In this document: positions 28,174 through 37,772 of the stretch, piece by piece
How positions within the stretch are numbered: the stretch's first letter is position 1
Layout of the letters: the number at the start of each line of letters is the position of its first letter
NCBI RefSeq assembly: GCF_015831345.1
Contig: NZ_JADWYS010000001.1
Span: 3,934,618 to 3,998,617 of the forward strand
From: Caenimonas aquaedulcis
GTDB taxonomy: Bacteria > Pseudomonadota > Gammaproteobacteria > Burkholderiales > Burkholderiaceae_C
DNA length: 64,000 bases
Direction of reading: 5' to 3'
Made by a program: the position numbers and the translations under genes
The notes under the pieces: generated by a model
The model's database searches: none
Told to the model about the DNA's origin: nothing
What the model saw: the letters and a program-made list of their open reading frames with translations, nothing else

Positions 28174-28968
28174 GTGGCCGCCGCACTCCCGCTTCCCAAG
28201 TACCACCGGATCTACCTGGTGCTGCGCGAACAGCTGAATGAAGGCCGGTTCTCCGACGGCCTTCCCGGCGAGCTGGCACTGACGCAGCAATTCGGGGTCG
28301 CGCGCGTCACGGTGCGGCGCGCGCTGGAGCAACTGGCCCGGGAGGGCCTGATCTCGCGTGAGCCCGGACGCGGCACGCGCCCGATCGCGCGGGCAGGCGG
28401 GGGGATGCCCGGGGTGTCCCCCACGCCCATGAACACCCGCCTCACAGGCCTTCTGGAGAACCTGGTCAGCATGGGCCTGCGCACCTCGGTGAAGGTGCTG
28501 GACGTGGCCACCGTCGCCGCTTCGGACGACGTGGCGGCGGCCCTGCAGCTTGCGCGGGGCGATCGGGTGCAAAAGGCCGTGCGGGTTCGCAGCACCCGCG
28601 AGGGGCCGCTTTCCCACATCACGACCTATGTGCCGGCCGACGTGGCCCGCCAGTTCGGCAGGCGGGAGCTCGCGCGCAAGCCCATCTTGCTGTTGCTGGA
28701 GGAGTCCGGCGTGAAGGTGGGGCGCGCCGTGCAGACCATCTCCGCGCGCCTGGCCGACGCGGAGGCGGCGGGCCACCTCCAGCTGTCCGTCGGCTCCGCC
28801 CTGCTGGCCGTGCGCCGCCTGATCTACGACGAGCAGGAAAGGCCGGTGCAGTGGCTGCACGGCCTGTACCGGCCCGACCGCTACGAATACGAAATGCAGC
28901 TGTCCCGCGTGGGCGACATCGACGCCAAGGTGTGGGTCAGCACCGACATGTCCGCCCATTTCCATTGA
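28174..28968 (+). CDS. GntR family regulator, HutC/UTRA subfamily
   Basis: 264 residues from a GTG at 28174. The winged helix (residues about 15-75) has [25 protein letters not shown] and ends EPGRGT; a UTRA ligand domain fills the rest (residues 90-250). HutC-type proteins are usually repressors relieved by a pathway intermediate. It lies 17 bases before the ABC binding-protein gene and is the likely local regulator of the 28986-40033 operon. Confidence 0.92.
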   Translation: MAAALPLPKYHRIYLVLREQLNEGRFSDGLPGELALTQQFGVARVTVRRALEQLAREGLISREPGRGTRPIARAGGGMPGVSPTPMNTRLTGLLENLVSMGLRTSVKVLDVATVAASDDVAAALQLARGDRVQKAVRVRSTREGPLSHITTYVPADVARQFGRRELARKPILLLLEESGVKVGRAVQTISARLADAEAAGHLQLSVGSALLAVRRLIYDEQERPVQWLHGLYRPDRYEYEMQLSRVGDIDAKVWVSTDMSAHFH

Positions 28969-28985
28969 CCCACGAGGAGAACACC

Positions 28986-30188
28986 ATGAGCACCCGTCGC
29001 CATTTCATGTCGCAGTCGGCCGCCGCCGCGTCCGCGCTCGCCTTTCCGCTCGTCGGGGGCGCGCAGCCCAAGGCGGTGAAGATCGGGGTGCTGCACCCCG
29101 TCACCGGGGCGCTCGCGTACTCGGGCCAGCAATGCCGCGAGGGTGCGCAGATGGCGATCGACGACATCAACAAGGCGGGCGGCATCAAGTCCATGGGCGG
29201 CGCGAAGATCGAGGCCCTGCTCGGGGACGCGCAGTCCACGCCCCAGGCCGGCACGGCCGAGGTCGAGAAGATGAACGAGGCCGGCGTGTCCGCCGTGCTG
29301 GGCGCGTACGCGTCGGCCATCTGCCTGGCGACGACGCAGGCCGCGGCGAAGTACAACCTGCCGCACGTGGTGGACGTGGGCGTGGCCGACCAGATCGTGG
29401 AGCGCGGCCTGAAGAACACCTTCCGCTTCGGGCCGGGCTACAAGAAGTGCGCGGAGATCGCGGTGGCCAACCTGCACGTGCTCAACACCGCCGCGGGCAA
29501 GCCCGCGCGCACGGTGATGATCATCCACGAGGAGTCGCTCTTCGGCACCGGCACGGCGCAACTGCTGGCGCGCGAGCTGCCCGGCTACGGCTACGAGGTG
29601 AAGGAAGTGATCAAGCACGCGAACCCGACGCGCGACTTCAACAACATCGTGCTGCGCATGAAGGCGGTCAACCCGGACATCGTGATCCCGGCGAACTACT
29701 ACAACGAATATGCGCTGCTGGTGCGCACCATGCAGCAGCAGAAGGTGACGCCCAAGGCCATCTACTCGGTGCTGGGCGGCGCGGCGTCGAGCTACAAGTT
29801 CGTCAAGGAATTCCCCGATGCGGCCAACGGCATCATCGACTGCAACCACTGGTTCAACCCGAAGGACAAGCGCTCGGCCGAACTGCGCAAGCGCGTCGAG
29901 GCCAAGGGTCTCTTCTATACCTACGAGATATTCAACACCTACACCGCCATGATGATGCTGGCCGATGCGATCAATCGCGCCAAAAGCGCCGACCGCGCCG
30001 CCATCACCGACGCGCTGGAAAAGAGCACCTTCTCGGACCACTTCATGCCCTACGGCGCGACCAAGTTCGTCAACGGGCAGAACATGGGCGCGCAGCCGCT
30101 GATGACCCAGGTGCTGAAGAACGACATCAAGGTGATCGTGCCGCGCGAGTACCGCGAGATCGACCCCGTCTTCCCCTTGCGTTCCTGA
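28986..30188 (+). CDS. Branched-chain-amino-acid-type ABC substrate-binding protein
   Basis: 400 residues from the ATG at 28986, preceded by GAGGAGAAC. The N-terminus STRRHFMSQSAAAASALAF resembles a twin-arginine or Sec signal. The mature part starts VKIGVLHPVTGALAYSGQQ, the type I periplasmic fold of LivK/AmiC-like proteins (Peripla_BP_6). Such proteins bind amino acids, amides, urea, aromatic acids and others, so LivK homology does not prove amino-acid uptake. It feeds the permease and ATPase genes directly downstream. Confidence 0.92.
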   Translation: MSTRRHFMSQSAAAASALAFPLVGGAQPKAVKIGVLHPVTGALAYSGQQCREGAQMAIDDINKAGGIKSMGGAKIEALLGDAQSTPQAGTAEVEKMNEAGVSAVLGAYASAICLATTQAAAKYNLPHVVDVGVADQIVERGLKNTFRFGPGYKKCAEIAVANLHVLNTAAGKPARTVMIIHEESLFGTGTAQLLARELPGYGYEVKEVIKHANPTRDFNNIVLRMKAVNPDIVIPANYYNEYALLVRTMQQQKVTPKAIYSVLGGAASSYKFVKEFPDAANGIIDCNHWFNPKDKRSAELRKRVEAKGLFYTYEIFNTYTAMMMLADAINRAKSADRAAITDALEKSTFSDHFMPYGATKFVNGQNMGAQPLMTQVLKNDIKVIVPREYREIDPVFPLRS

Positions 30189-30203
30189 AGCCGCCGGCGC
30201 CGC

Positions 30204-31076
30204 ATGCTCGACTTCGGCATCCTGTTCCCGGCGCTGCTGAACGGCCTGACCACCGGCGCCGTCTACGCGCTGGTGGCCCTGGGCCTCACCCTGATCTACG
30301 GCGTGCTGCACATCATCAATTTCGCGCATGGCGCGTCGCTGATGCTGGCGCTGTACGCGGTGTACCTGCTCAAGGAGAAGCTGGGCATCGACCCCTACCT
30401 CGCCCTGGTCGCGGTGGTGCCGGGCATGTTCGCGCTCGGCTACCTGCTGCAGCGCGTGGTGATCAACCGCGCGAGCCACGGCAAGGACGAGAACATCCTG
30501 CTGGTGACCCTGGGCCTCGCGATCGTGATGGAGAACCTCGCGCTGCTGGCGTTCAAGAGCGATACCCGCACGATCGAGACCGCCTACACGCTGAGCACGG
30601 TGGCGATCGGCCCGGCGACGATCGCGCTGCCCAAGCTGATTTCCTTCGCGGGCGCGCTGGTGGTGTCGGCCCTCCTGATGCTGCTGATGGCCAGGACCGA
30701 CCTCGGCCGCGCGATCCGCGCCGTCGCCAGAGAAAAGCAGGGCGCGCGGCTGATGGGCATCGACGTGGACCATGTGTATGCCATGAGTTTCGGCATCGGC
30801 CTGGCCTGCCTGGGCGCGGCCGCCTGCTTCCTGCTGCCGGCCTACTACGTCAACCCGCAGGTCGGCAGCGGCTTCGTGCTCGTGGCTTTCACCATCGTCG
30901 TGCTGGGTGGCATGGGCAGCTTCGCGGGCGCGCTGGTGGGGGGCCTGCTGGTGGGCGTGGTGGAGTCGCTGGGCGGCCTGTACTTCGGAGAGTCGCTGGG
31001 GCAGATCGGAATCTTCGCGCTCTTCATCGCGGTGCTGCTGTTCCGTCCGCAGGGCCTGTTCGGGGCGCGCGCATGA
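30204..31076 (+). CDS. ABC transporter permease, LivH family
   Basis: 290-residue inner-membrane permease with about eight helices. The N-terminus NGLTTGAVYALVALGLTLIYGVLHIINFAH is diagnostic of LivH proteins, shown here only as family pattern. It overlaps the LivM-type gene by 4 bases and pairs with it to form the import channel. Confidence 0.92.
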   Translation: MLDFGILFPALLNGLTTGAVYALVALGLTLIYGVLHIINFAHGASLMLALYAVYLLKEKLGIDPYLALVAVVPGMFALGYLLQRVVINRASHGKDENILLVTLGLAIVMENLALLAFKSDTRTIETAYTLSTVAIGPATIALPKLISFAGALVVSALLMLLMARTDLGRAIRAVAREKQGARLMGIDVDHVYAMSFGIGLACLGAAACFLLPAYYVNPQVGSGFVLVAFTIVVLGGMGSFAGALVGGLLVGVVESLGGLYFGESLGQIGIFALFIAVLLFRPQGLFGARA

Positions 31077-32041
31077 GGGACCTCGCTGCCATCGCCCTGT
31101 TCGTCGCGCTGGTGGCTTGCGCGCCGCTGGTGACGCAGTCCGGCGTCGTGCTCAATTTCATCATGATGGCCTTGTATGCCTGCCTGCTCGCGCAGGCCTG
31201 GAACATCCTGGGCGGCTTCGGCGGCCAGTTCTCCTTCGGCCACGCACTCTTCTTCGGCACCGGTGCGTACGTGCAGGCCATCGCCCAGCAGCTCGGCATG
31301 AATCCCTGGGCGGCGCTGCCGCTCGCGCTGCTCGCGAGCGCCGCGGTCGGCGCGGTCGTCGGTGCGCTCTCCTTCCGTTACGGGCTCAAGGGCTCCTACT
31401 TCGCGCTGGTGACGCTCGCTTTCGCGGAGGTGTTCCGCGTCCTGGCGCTGTCGGTCCCTTTCACGGGCGGCGGGGTGGGCTTGATGGTGCCGCTGCGCGA
31501 GTCCGCCGCCAACATGCAATTCGCCACGCGCGCGGGCTACCTCTGGCTCGTGCTGTCGCTGGTCGCGGTGGCGCTGCTGGTGAGCGCGTGGCTGCGCCAC
31601 TCGCGCTTCGGCGCGTACCTGCAGGCCGTGCGCGACAACGAGGACGCCGCACGGGCCGTGGGCGTCGACCCGTTTCGCGTCAAGCTCGCGGCCATCGGCC
31701 TGTCGGGCGCGCTGATGGGCGCGGGCGGCGCCTTCTACGTGCAGGTGTTCCAGTACATCGACCCGGGCATCGCCTTCGGTCCGGGCACCTCGGTGGAGGC
31801 GCTGGTGGCGGCCATCGTCGGCGGCATGGGCACCTTGTGGGGCCCCGTGCTCGGCGCGCTCGCGCTGCATGTGCTGGCAGACTTCACGCGCAACCTCTTC
31901 GGCCAGCTGCCCGGCATCAACATGGTGATCTACGGCGTGGTGCTGGTGCTGATCGTGATGTTCGTGCCGCGCGGCATCGCGGGCATCGGCGTGCCGGTGC
32001 GCTGGCGCCGCGCGCGCAGCAAGGAGTCGCCCCGTGAATGA
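31073..32041 (+). CDS. ABC transporter permease, LivM family
   Basis: 322 residues from the ATG at 31073, overlapping the previous stop. About nine hydrophobic segments; the family motif AWNILGGFGGQFSFGHALFF is present near residue 40, and GTSVEALVAAIVGGMGTLWG near the C-terminus matches the ATPase-coupling region. Second half of the channel. Confidence 0.92.
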   Translation: MRDLAAIALFVALVACAPLVTQSGVVLNFIMMALYACLLAQAWNILGGFGGQFSFGHALFFGTGAYVQAIAQQLGMNPWAALPLALLASAAVGAVVGALSFRYGLKGSYFALVTLAFAEVFRVLALSVPFTGGGVGLMVPLRESAANMQFATRAGYLWLVLSLVAVALLVSAWLRHSRFGAYLQAVRDNEDAARAVGVDPFRVKLAAIGLSGALMGAGGAFYVQVFQYIDPGIAFGPGTSVEALVAAIVGGMGTLWGPVLGALALHVLADFTRNLFGQLPGINMVIYGVVLVLIVMFVPRGIAGIGVPVRWRRARSKESPRE

Positions 32042-32801
32042 CGCCGCCACGCACGCCGTGCTGTCGGTGCAGGGCGTCTCGCGCTCGTTCGGCGGGCTGT
32101 GCGCCGTGAACGACGTGCGCCTTGACGTGCCGCGGGGAAGCCTGAGCGCCCTGATCGGGCCCAACGGCGCGGGCAAGACCACCCTGTTCGCGCTGGTGTC
32201 CGGCTTCCTGAAACCCGACCGCGGCACCGTGCGATTCCAGGGACAGGACATCACCGGGCAGGCGCCGCACCGCAATGCCGCGCTCGGCATGACGCGCACC
32301 TTCCAGATCGTCCAGCCCTTCGCGCAGCAGACCGTGCGCCAGAACATCGCGGTGGGCGCGCACCTGCGCACGTTGGGCCGCCGCGAAGCCCTCGCGCAGG
32401 CCGAGGAAGTGGCGCAGCGCGTGGGGCTCGCATCGCAGCTGGACAAGCCGGCCTCCGACCTGACGGTGGCTGGGCGCAAGCGCCTCGAACTGGCGCGCGC
32501 CCTCGCGACCCGGCCGCAACTGCTTCTGCTGGACGAGGTGCTGGCCGGCCTGAACCCCAGCGAGATCGCGCAGATGATCCCGGTCGTGCGCGGCATTGCC
32601 GACAGCGGCATCACGGTGCTGATGATCGAACATGTGATGCAGGCGGTGATGAACCTGGCGCAGCACGTGTGGGTGCTGGCGCAAGGCCAGCTGATCGCCA
32701 ATGGCACGCCTGCCGAGGTGACGCGCGACGAGCGTGTGATCGAGGCTTATCTGGGCCACGGCATGGCGGCGCGCCTGCGTGCCGCGGAGGTGCGCCCATG
32801 A
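32034..32801 (+). CDS. ABC transporter ATPase, LivG family
   Basis: 255-residue nucleotide-binding subunit starting at GTG 32034, 8 bases inside the livM-type gene. Walker A is GPNGAGKTT and Walker B LLLLDEVLAGL. The usual LSGGQ signature is replaced by LTVAGRKRLELARALA, as in many LivG proteins. The C-terminal extension binds LivM-type permeases. It overlaps the next ATPase gene by 4 bases. Confidence 0.92.
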   Translation: MNDAATHAVLSVQGVSRSFGGLCAVNDVRLDVPRGSLSALIGPNGAGKTTLFALVSGFLKPDRGTVRFQGQDITGQAPHRNAALGMTRTFQIVQPFAQQTVRQNIAVGAHLRTLGRREALAQAEEVAQRVGLASQLDKPASDLTVAGRKRLELARALATRPQLLLLDEVLAGLNPSEIAQMIPVVRGIADSGITVLMIEHVMQAVMNLAQHVWVLAQGQLIANGTPAEVTRDERVIEAYLGHGMAARLRAAEVRP

Positions 32802-33517
32802 GCGCCGCACCCGCGCTGCTGGACGTGCGTGGGCTGCATGCCGGCTATGGCGCGGTCGAGGTGCTGCGCGGCATCGACCTGCAGGTGGGCGAGGGCGAGG
32901 CCGTGGCCCTGCTCGGGAGCAACGGCGCGGGCAAGAGCACGCTGAACAATGTGATGAGCGGCCTCTATGCACCGTGGGCCGGCCAAGTCGGCTTCGATGG
33001 CGCCGACATCACCGGCGCCCACTATCGCGACGTGGTGAAAGCCGGCTTGATCCAGGTGCCCGAGGGCCGCCGCATCTTCCCCAACCTCACCGTGATGGAA
33101 AACCTGGAACTCGGCGCGTTCACCCGCGCCCGCGAGCGCCGGGCTGCCAACATCGACAAGGCGTTCGAACTGTTTCCCCGATTGCGCGAGCGCTCGCGCC
33201 AGCTGGCAGGCACGCTGAGCGGCGGTGAGCAGCAGATGCTCGCGATCGGCCGCGGCCTGATGGCGCAGCCGCGCCTCTTGATCCTCGACGAGCCTTCGCT
33301 GGGCCTGTCGCCGCTGCTCGTGGAGGAGCTGTTCACCCTCATCCGCCGCCTGCGGGACGGCGGCCTCGCGGTGCTGCTGGTCGAGCAGAACGTCGGGCAG
33401 TCGCTGGAAGTGGTGGATCGTGCATACGTGATGGAAAACGGCGCGATCCGTTTTGCCGGCCTGCCCTCGCAACTGCTGGGCACCGATGCTCTGCGGCGCG
33501 CCTACCTGGGCATGTGA
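32798..33517 (+). CDS. ABC transporter ATPase, LivF family
   Basis: 239 residues from the ATG at 32798. Walker A GSNGAGKST, signature LSGGEQQMLAIGRGLM, Walker B LLILDEPSLGL. LivF subunits pair with LivG as a heterodimer. One unusual point is N-N at the end of the Walker A helix (KSTLNNVMSG), where many relatives have Leu-Lys/Arg. This ends the importer block; 33 bases separate it from the Bug-type binding protein. Confidence 0.92.
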   Translation: MSAAPALLDVRGLHAGYGAVEVLRGIDLQVGEGEAVALLGSNGAGKSTLNNVMSGLYAPWAGQVGFDGADITGAHYRDVVKAGLIQVPEGRRIFPNLTVMENLELGAFTRARERRAANIDKAFELFPRLRERSRQLAGTLSGGEQQMLAIGRGLMAQPRLLILDEPSLGLSPLLVEELFTLIRRLRDGGLAVLLVEQNVGQSLEVVDRAYVMENGAIRFAGLPSQLLGTDALRRAYLGM

Positions 33518-33550
33518 TGGATACGAACCCGAAAAAACGAAGGTGCCTGC

Positions 33551-34501
33551 ATGAAACGACGTGAACTCCTGGCTGCATCGGCCGGCCTGCTCGCCCTCCC
33601 CGCGCTTCGCGCGCAAACCGGGCCGGTGCGCATCCTCGTGGGTGCGCCGGCGGGCGGCACCACCGACACCATGGCGCGCACGCTCGGGGTGGAGCTCGGA
33701 AAGATCCTCGGGCGTCCCGTGGTCGTGGAGAACCGGCCCGGCGCGGGCGGCAACATCGCCGCGGATGCCGTGGCCAAGGCGGCCCCCGACGGCAACACGC
33801 TCCTCATGAGCTTCACGAGCCATGCGATCAATGCCTCGCTCTACGCCAGCCTGCCCTTCGACCCGGAAAAGGACTTCACGCCGCTCACCATGGTGTCCAC
33901 CTCGCCGGCGGTGCTGGTGGCGCATCCGTCGCTGCCGGCCAATTCGCTGCAGGAGTTGATCGCGCTGGCCAAGGCGCGGCCGGGCAAGCTGAACTTCGCC
34001 ATCGGATCCGTGGGCTCGTCGGTGCACCTGGCGGGAGACGCGTTCAAGATGATGTCGGGCGCCTACATCGTGAACATTCCTTACCGCGGGACGGCGCCCG
34101 CGATGCAGGACGTGCTCGCGGGACAGGTGGAGATGATGTTCGCCAACGTCGGCAACGCGCAGGCCTACCTGCGCGCCGGCAAGCTGAAGGCGCTGGGCGT
34201 CACCAGCCCGCGGCGCCTCGCCGCCTTTCCCGAGGTGCCGGCGATCGGCGAGGTGCTGCCCGGCTACGAATCGAGCGCGTGGTTCGGCCTGTTCGGGCCG
34301 GGCCGGATGAGCCCCGAGCTGGCGAAGCACCTGAGCGATGCGGCGCGGCAGGCCATCGCGACCTCGGAAGTGCGCCGCCGCATCGAGGCCGAAGGCGCGA
34401 CGCCGGTGGGCAACTCGCCGGACGAATTCGCGCGCTTCGTGCACGCCGAGATCCAGCGCTGGGCCAAGGTCGTCAAGTTTTCCGGAGCCCGTCCCGAATG
34501 A
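33551..34501 (+). CDS. Bug/TctC-family periplasmic binding protein (orphan)
   Basis: 316 residues with signal peptide MKRRELLAASAGLLALPALRA. The family hallmarks are VGAPAGGTTDTMAR, VENRPGAGGNIAADAVAKA and PYRGTAPAMQDVLAGQ. Bug proteins bind carboxylates, aromatic acids or nicotinate/nicotinamide in Burkholderiales and usually occur without their own TctA/TctB permease, as here. It overlaps the aconitase-type gene by 4 bases, so it is part of the enzyme operon and may sense or deliver the same substrate as the ABC importer. Confidence 0.93.
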   Translation: MKRRELLAASAGLLALPALRAQTGPVRILVGAPAGGTTDTMARTLGVELGKILGRPVVVENRPGAGGNIAADAVAKAAPDGNTLLMSFTSHAINASLYASLPFDPEKDFTPLTMVSTSPAVLVAHPSLPANSLQELIALAKARPGKLNFAIGSVGSSVHLAGDAFKMMSGAYIVNIPYRGTAPAMQDVLAGQVEMMFANVGNAQAYLRAGKLKALGVTSPRRLAAFPEVPAIGEVLPGYESSAWFGLFGPGRMSPELAKHLSDAARQAIATSEVRRRIEAEGATPVGNSPDEFARFVHAEIQRWAKVVKFSGARPE

Positions 34502-35790
34502 GCGTGGCGCCACAGACCCTCGCGCAGAAGCTGATCGCGCGCGCGGCCGGCAAGGACGAGGTGCGCCCGGGGGAGATCGTCAACTGCCTGGTCGACCTGG
34601 CGATGTTCCACGACTCGTCGGGGCCGCGCCGACTGCAGCCGATGCTGCAGGCGCTGGGCGCCTCGGTCTGGGACACCTCGAAGATCGTCCTGGTGATGGA
34701 CCACTACGTGCCCGAGCGCGACGAGGAGTCCCGCCGCATCGTGCGCATCGCGCGCGACTGGGCGCGCGACCAGCACCTGCCCCACGTGTACGACAGCCAG
34801 GGCATCTGCCATGTCGTGGTGCCGCAGCACGGCCACATCCGCCCGGGCATGTTCTGCGTCGGCGGCGATTCGCATTCGCCCACCGGCGGTGCGTTCGGCG
34901 CCTACATGTTCGGCATCGGCAGCACCGAGATGCTGGGGGTCGTCGTCACCGGGGAAATCTGGCTGCGCGTGCCCGGCACGATCCGCATGCAATGGGACGG
35001 CCGGCTCGCCCCCGGCGTCGTCGCCAAGGACATGATGCTGCACATGATCGGCCGCTTCGGCATGAACGGCGGACGCTACCAGGCGGTGGAGTTCTGCGGG
35101 GACGCGGTGCGGGCACTCTCCATGGCAGAGCGCATGACGCTGTCGAACATGAGCGCTGAACTCGGCGCGCAGGCGGGCTTGATCGCGCCCGACGAAACGA
35201 CGATGCAGTGGCTCGCCGCCACGGGCGCACCGCCGGTGGACATCGCGGCGCTGCACACGGACGAGGAGGCCATCGACGCGCCGAGCTGCGAGACACACCG
35301 CTTCGAGGCCGCGGCGCTCGAGCCCTACGTCGCCGCGCCGCACAGCCCCGCCAATGCCCGGGGCGTGGGCCACTTCCAGGGAACGCCGGTGGACGTCGCC
35401 TATATCGGCGCCTGCACGGGCGCGAAGCTCGACGACCTGCGCGCCGCGGCACAGCTGCTGCGCGGGCGGCGGGTCGCGCCGGGCGTGCGGCTGATGGTCG
35501 CGCCCGCGAGCCTGAAGGACCAGGAGGCCGCGCGGGAAGAAGGCGTGCTGCAGGTTTTGACCGATGCCGGCGCGCAGTTGTTTCCCACCGCCTGCGGCGC
35601 CTGCGCGGGCTATGGGGAAACGCTGGGCGACGACACCACCGTCATTTCCAGCACCGCGCGCAACTTCCGCGGCCGCATGGGTTCGCCGACCGCGCAGGTC
35701 TACCTGGCCTCTCCCTATACCGTCGCCGCTTCCGCGCTGCGCGGAGTGATCACGGATCCGCGCGAGCTCATGCGGGAGCTCGCGCCATGA
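34498..35790 (+). CDS. Aconitase/isopropylmalate-isomerase family hydratase, large subunit
   Basis: 430 residues from the ATG at 34498. All three [4Fe-4S] cysteines are present (Cys306 in YIGACTGAKLDDL; Cys366 and Cys369 in TACGACAGYGE), and GGDSHSPTGGAFGA carries the conserved Asp-Ser-His. It should add or remove water across a C=C of a dicarboxylate. LeuC, homoaconitase and 2,3-dimethylmaleate hydratase (DmdA) share this fold. Absence of other leucine genes and the adjoining C-C lyase argue against LeuC. Its small subunit is the next gene. Confidence 0.88.
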   Translation: MSVAPQTLAQKLIARAAGKDEVRPGEIVNCLVDLAMFHDSSGPRRLQPMLQALGASVWDTSKIVLVMDHYVPERDEESRRIVRIARDWARDQHLPHVYDSQGICHVVVPQHGHIRPGMFCVGGDSHSPTGGAFGAYMFGIGSTEMLGVVVTGEIWLRVPGTIRMQWDGRLAPGVVAKDMMLHMIGRFGMNGGRYQAVEFCGDAVRALSMAERMTLSNMSAELGAQAGLIAPDETTMQWLAATGAPPVDIAALHTDEEAIDAPSCETHRFEAAALEPYVAAPHSPANARGVGHFQGTPVDVAYIGACTGAKLDDLRAAAQLLRGRRVAPGVRLMVAPASLKDQEAAREEGVLQVLTDAGAQLFPTACGACAGYGETLGDDTTVISSTARNFRGRMGSPTAQVYLASPYTVAASALRGVITDPRELMRELAP

Positions 35791-36296
35791 GCGCCAGCCG
35801 TGCCGCCGGCGCGCGCGCCTGGCGCCTGGGCGCGGACGTGGACACGGACGCGCTGGCGCCCGGGCACGCCATGAAGCACGGCATCGAGGTCATCGCGGCG
35901 CATTGCCTGGAGTCTGTGCGCCCCGAGTTCGCGGCCGGCGTGCGGCCCGGCGACGTGGTGGTGGCCGGGCCCAACTTCGGCATCGGCTCCTCGCGCGAGC
36001 AGGCCGCTTCCGTGCTGGTGCACCTGGGCGTCGCCGCGGTCGTGGCGCCTTCGTTCAGCGGCCTCTACTTTCGCAACGCCTTCAACGTGGGCATGTTGCT
36101 GCTCACGTGCGCCGAGGCCGGCGCCATCGCCGAGGGCGAGCGCATCGCGTTCGATGCCCGCGCGGGGCGCGTCGTGCGCGAGGGCGGCGAGGTCCTTGCC
36201 TGCGAACCCATCGCCGGCTTCCTGCTCGACATGGTCGAGGCGGGCGGCCTGCTGGCCCAGCTTCAACAACGTTTTCATCCGGGGACTTCTTCATGA
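35787..36296 (+). CDS. Aconitase/isopropylmalate-isomerase family hydratase, small subunit
   Basis: 169 residues from the ATG at 35787 (ATGA overlap). Swivel domain of the two-subunit hydratase: WRLGADVDTDALAPG, GPNFGIGSSREQA (substrate-binding Arg/Ser loop) and VVAPSFSGLYFRNAFN are all typical of LeuD/DmdB proteins. Together with the large subunit it builds the active site. It overlaps the amidohydrolase gene by 4 bases. Confidence 0.88.
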   Translation: MSASRAAGARAWRLGADVDTDALAPGHAMKHGIEVIAAHCLESVRPEFAAGVRPGDVVVAGPNFGIGSSREQAASVLVHLGVAAVVAPSFSGLYFRNAFNVGMLLLTCAEAGAIAEGERIAFDARAGRVVREGGEVLACEPIAGFLLDMVEAGGLLAQLQQRFHPGTSS

Positions 36297-37765
36297 GCGC
36301 AAATACCTACGACTTGCTGATCAAGAACGTGCGGGTGGTTCGCCCGCACGGCAACACGGTGCACGAGAGCGACATCGCCATCAAGGACGGCCGCTTCGCC
36401 AAGGTCGCGCCCGGCATCGACGTCACCCTGTCGAAGACGGTGCACGACGGCCGGGGGCGCCTCGCCTTCCCCGGCGTGGTGGATGCGCACATGCACAGCG
36501 GCATCTACTCGCCGCTGGAGGAAGACGCAGTGAGCGAGAGCAAGGCCGCGGCGATGGGCGGCGTGACCTCCAGCCTGAACTACTTTCGCACCGGCCAGTA
36601 CTACCTGAACAAGGGCGGGCCGTACAAGAAGTTCTACCCGGAGGTGCTCAAGGCGAGCAAGGGGCGCTTCCATGTGGACTACGGCTTCCACCTCGCACCG
36701 ATGGATGCCACGCACATCGACGAGATCCCGATGCTCATCGACAAGCACGGCGTGTCCAGCTTCAAGATCTTCATGTTCTACGGCTCGCACGGCCTGCACG
36801 GGGCGAGCGACGCGCAAAAGCAGTTCCTCATGATCGGCGAGAACGAGCGCTACGACTACGCGCATTTCGAGTTCATCATGCGCGGCATCCAGGCGGCGCG
36901 CGAGAAATTCCCCGAACGCGCCTCGCAGATCTCCCTGTCGCTGCACTGCGAGACGGCCGAGATCATGACGGCCTACACGAAGATCGTCGAGAAGGACAAG
37001 TCGCAGAAGGGTCTCGCGGCCTACAGCGCCTCGCGGCCGCAGCACTCGGAGGGCCTGGCGGTCTTCATCGCGAGCTACCTGGCCCACGAGACGGCGCTGC
37101 CCAACATCAACCTGCTGCACCTCAGTTCGCGCAAGGCGGTGCAGGCCGCGATGATGATGGCCGAAACCTTCCCGCACATCGACTTCAGGCGCGAGGTGAC
37201 CATCGGCCACCTGATGCTGGACATCAACAGCCGCGCCGCCGAACTCGCGAAGGTCAATCCGCCGATCCGGCCGCGCGAGGACGTGGAGTTCCTGTGGGAG
37301 GCGCTGCTGGCCGGCGAGCTGGACTGGGTGGTGAGCGACCACGCCTGCTGCCGTCACGAGATGAAGGTTCCCAGGCGCTACTTCGGCAACATCTGGATGG
37401 CCAAGAGCGGGTTCGGCGGCACCGAGTACCTGATGCCCTCCCTGGTGAGCGAAGGCACGCGCCGGGGCATGAGCTACAACCACATGGCGCAGGTGACGAG
37501 CTGGAACCCGGCGCAACGCTACGGGCTGAACCGCAAGGGCGACATCGCCGAGGGCTTCGATGCCGACATCGCGCTGGTGGACCCGGCGAAGACCTGGACC
37601 ATCTCGGCGAAGAACTCGCCGTCCACGCAGGGCTACACACCGTTCGAGGGGCTGGAGCTCTCGGCGCGCGTGGAGGAAACCTTCCTGCGCGGCCGGCTCA
37701 TCTACCAGGACGGCAACGTGCTGGGCAAACCGACCGGCCAATACCTGTTCCGGCCCACGGCCTGA
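36293..37765 (+). CDS. Dihydropyrimidinase/hydantoinase-type amidohydrolase
   Basis: 490 residues from the ATG at 36293. A complete binuclear-metal set can be read: His66/His68 (DAHMHSG), Lys158 (SFKIFMFYG, the usual carbamylated lysine), His218 (LHCET), His276 (LHLSS) and Asp349 (VSDHACC). VNPPIRP matches the family's substrate loop. These enzymes hydrolyse cyclic amides or imides such as hydantoins, dihydropyrimidines and related lactams. No carbamoylase or pyrimidine genes are nearby, so the substrate is probably different. It overlaps the hydratase small subunit by 4 bases. Confidence 0.9.
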   Translation: MSANTYDLLIKNVRVVRPHGNTVHESDIAIKDGRFAKVAPGIDVTLSKTVHDGRGRLAFPGVVDAHMHSGIYSPLEEDAVSESKAAAMGGVTSSLNYFRTGQYYLNKGGPYKKFYPEVLKASKGRFHVDYGFHLAPMDATHIDEIPMLIDKHGVSSFKIFMFYGSHGLHGASDAQKQFLMIGENERYDYAHFEFIMRGIQAAREKFPERASQISLSLHCETAEIMTAYTKIVEKDKSQKGLAAYSASRPQHSEGLAVFIASYLAHETALPNINLLHLSSRKAVQAAMMMAETFPHIDFRREVTIGHLMLDINSRAAELAKVNPPIRPREDVEFLWEALLAGELDWVVSDHACCRHEMKVPRRYFGNIWMAKSGFGGTEYLMPSLVSEGTRRGMSYNHMAQVTSWNPAQRYGLNRKGDIAEGFDADIALVDPAKTWTISAKNSPSTQGYTPFEGLELSARVEETFLRGRLIYQDGNVLGKPTGQYLFRPTA

Positions 37766-37772
37766 GGCTGCC

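Noticed and set aside
34498..36296. Calling the hydratase pair leuCD of leucine biosynthesis
   Set aside because: No leuA/leuB nearby; flanked by catabolic amidohydrolase, FAD dehydrogenase and C-C lyase in the same coupled operon.
36293..37765. Assignment as a pyrimidine-degrading dihydropyrimidinase
   Set aside because: Metal ligands fit, but no dihydropyrimidine dehydrogenase or beta-ureidopropionase genes accompany it; kept at family level.
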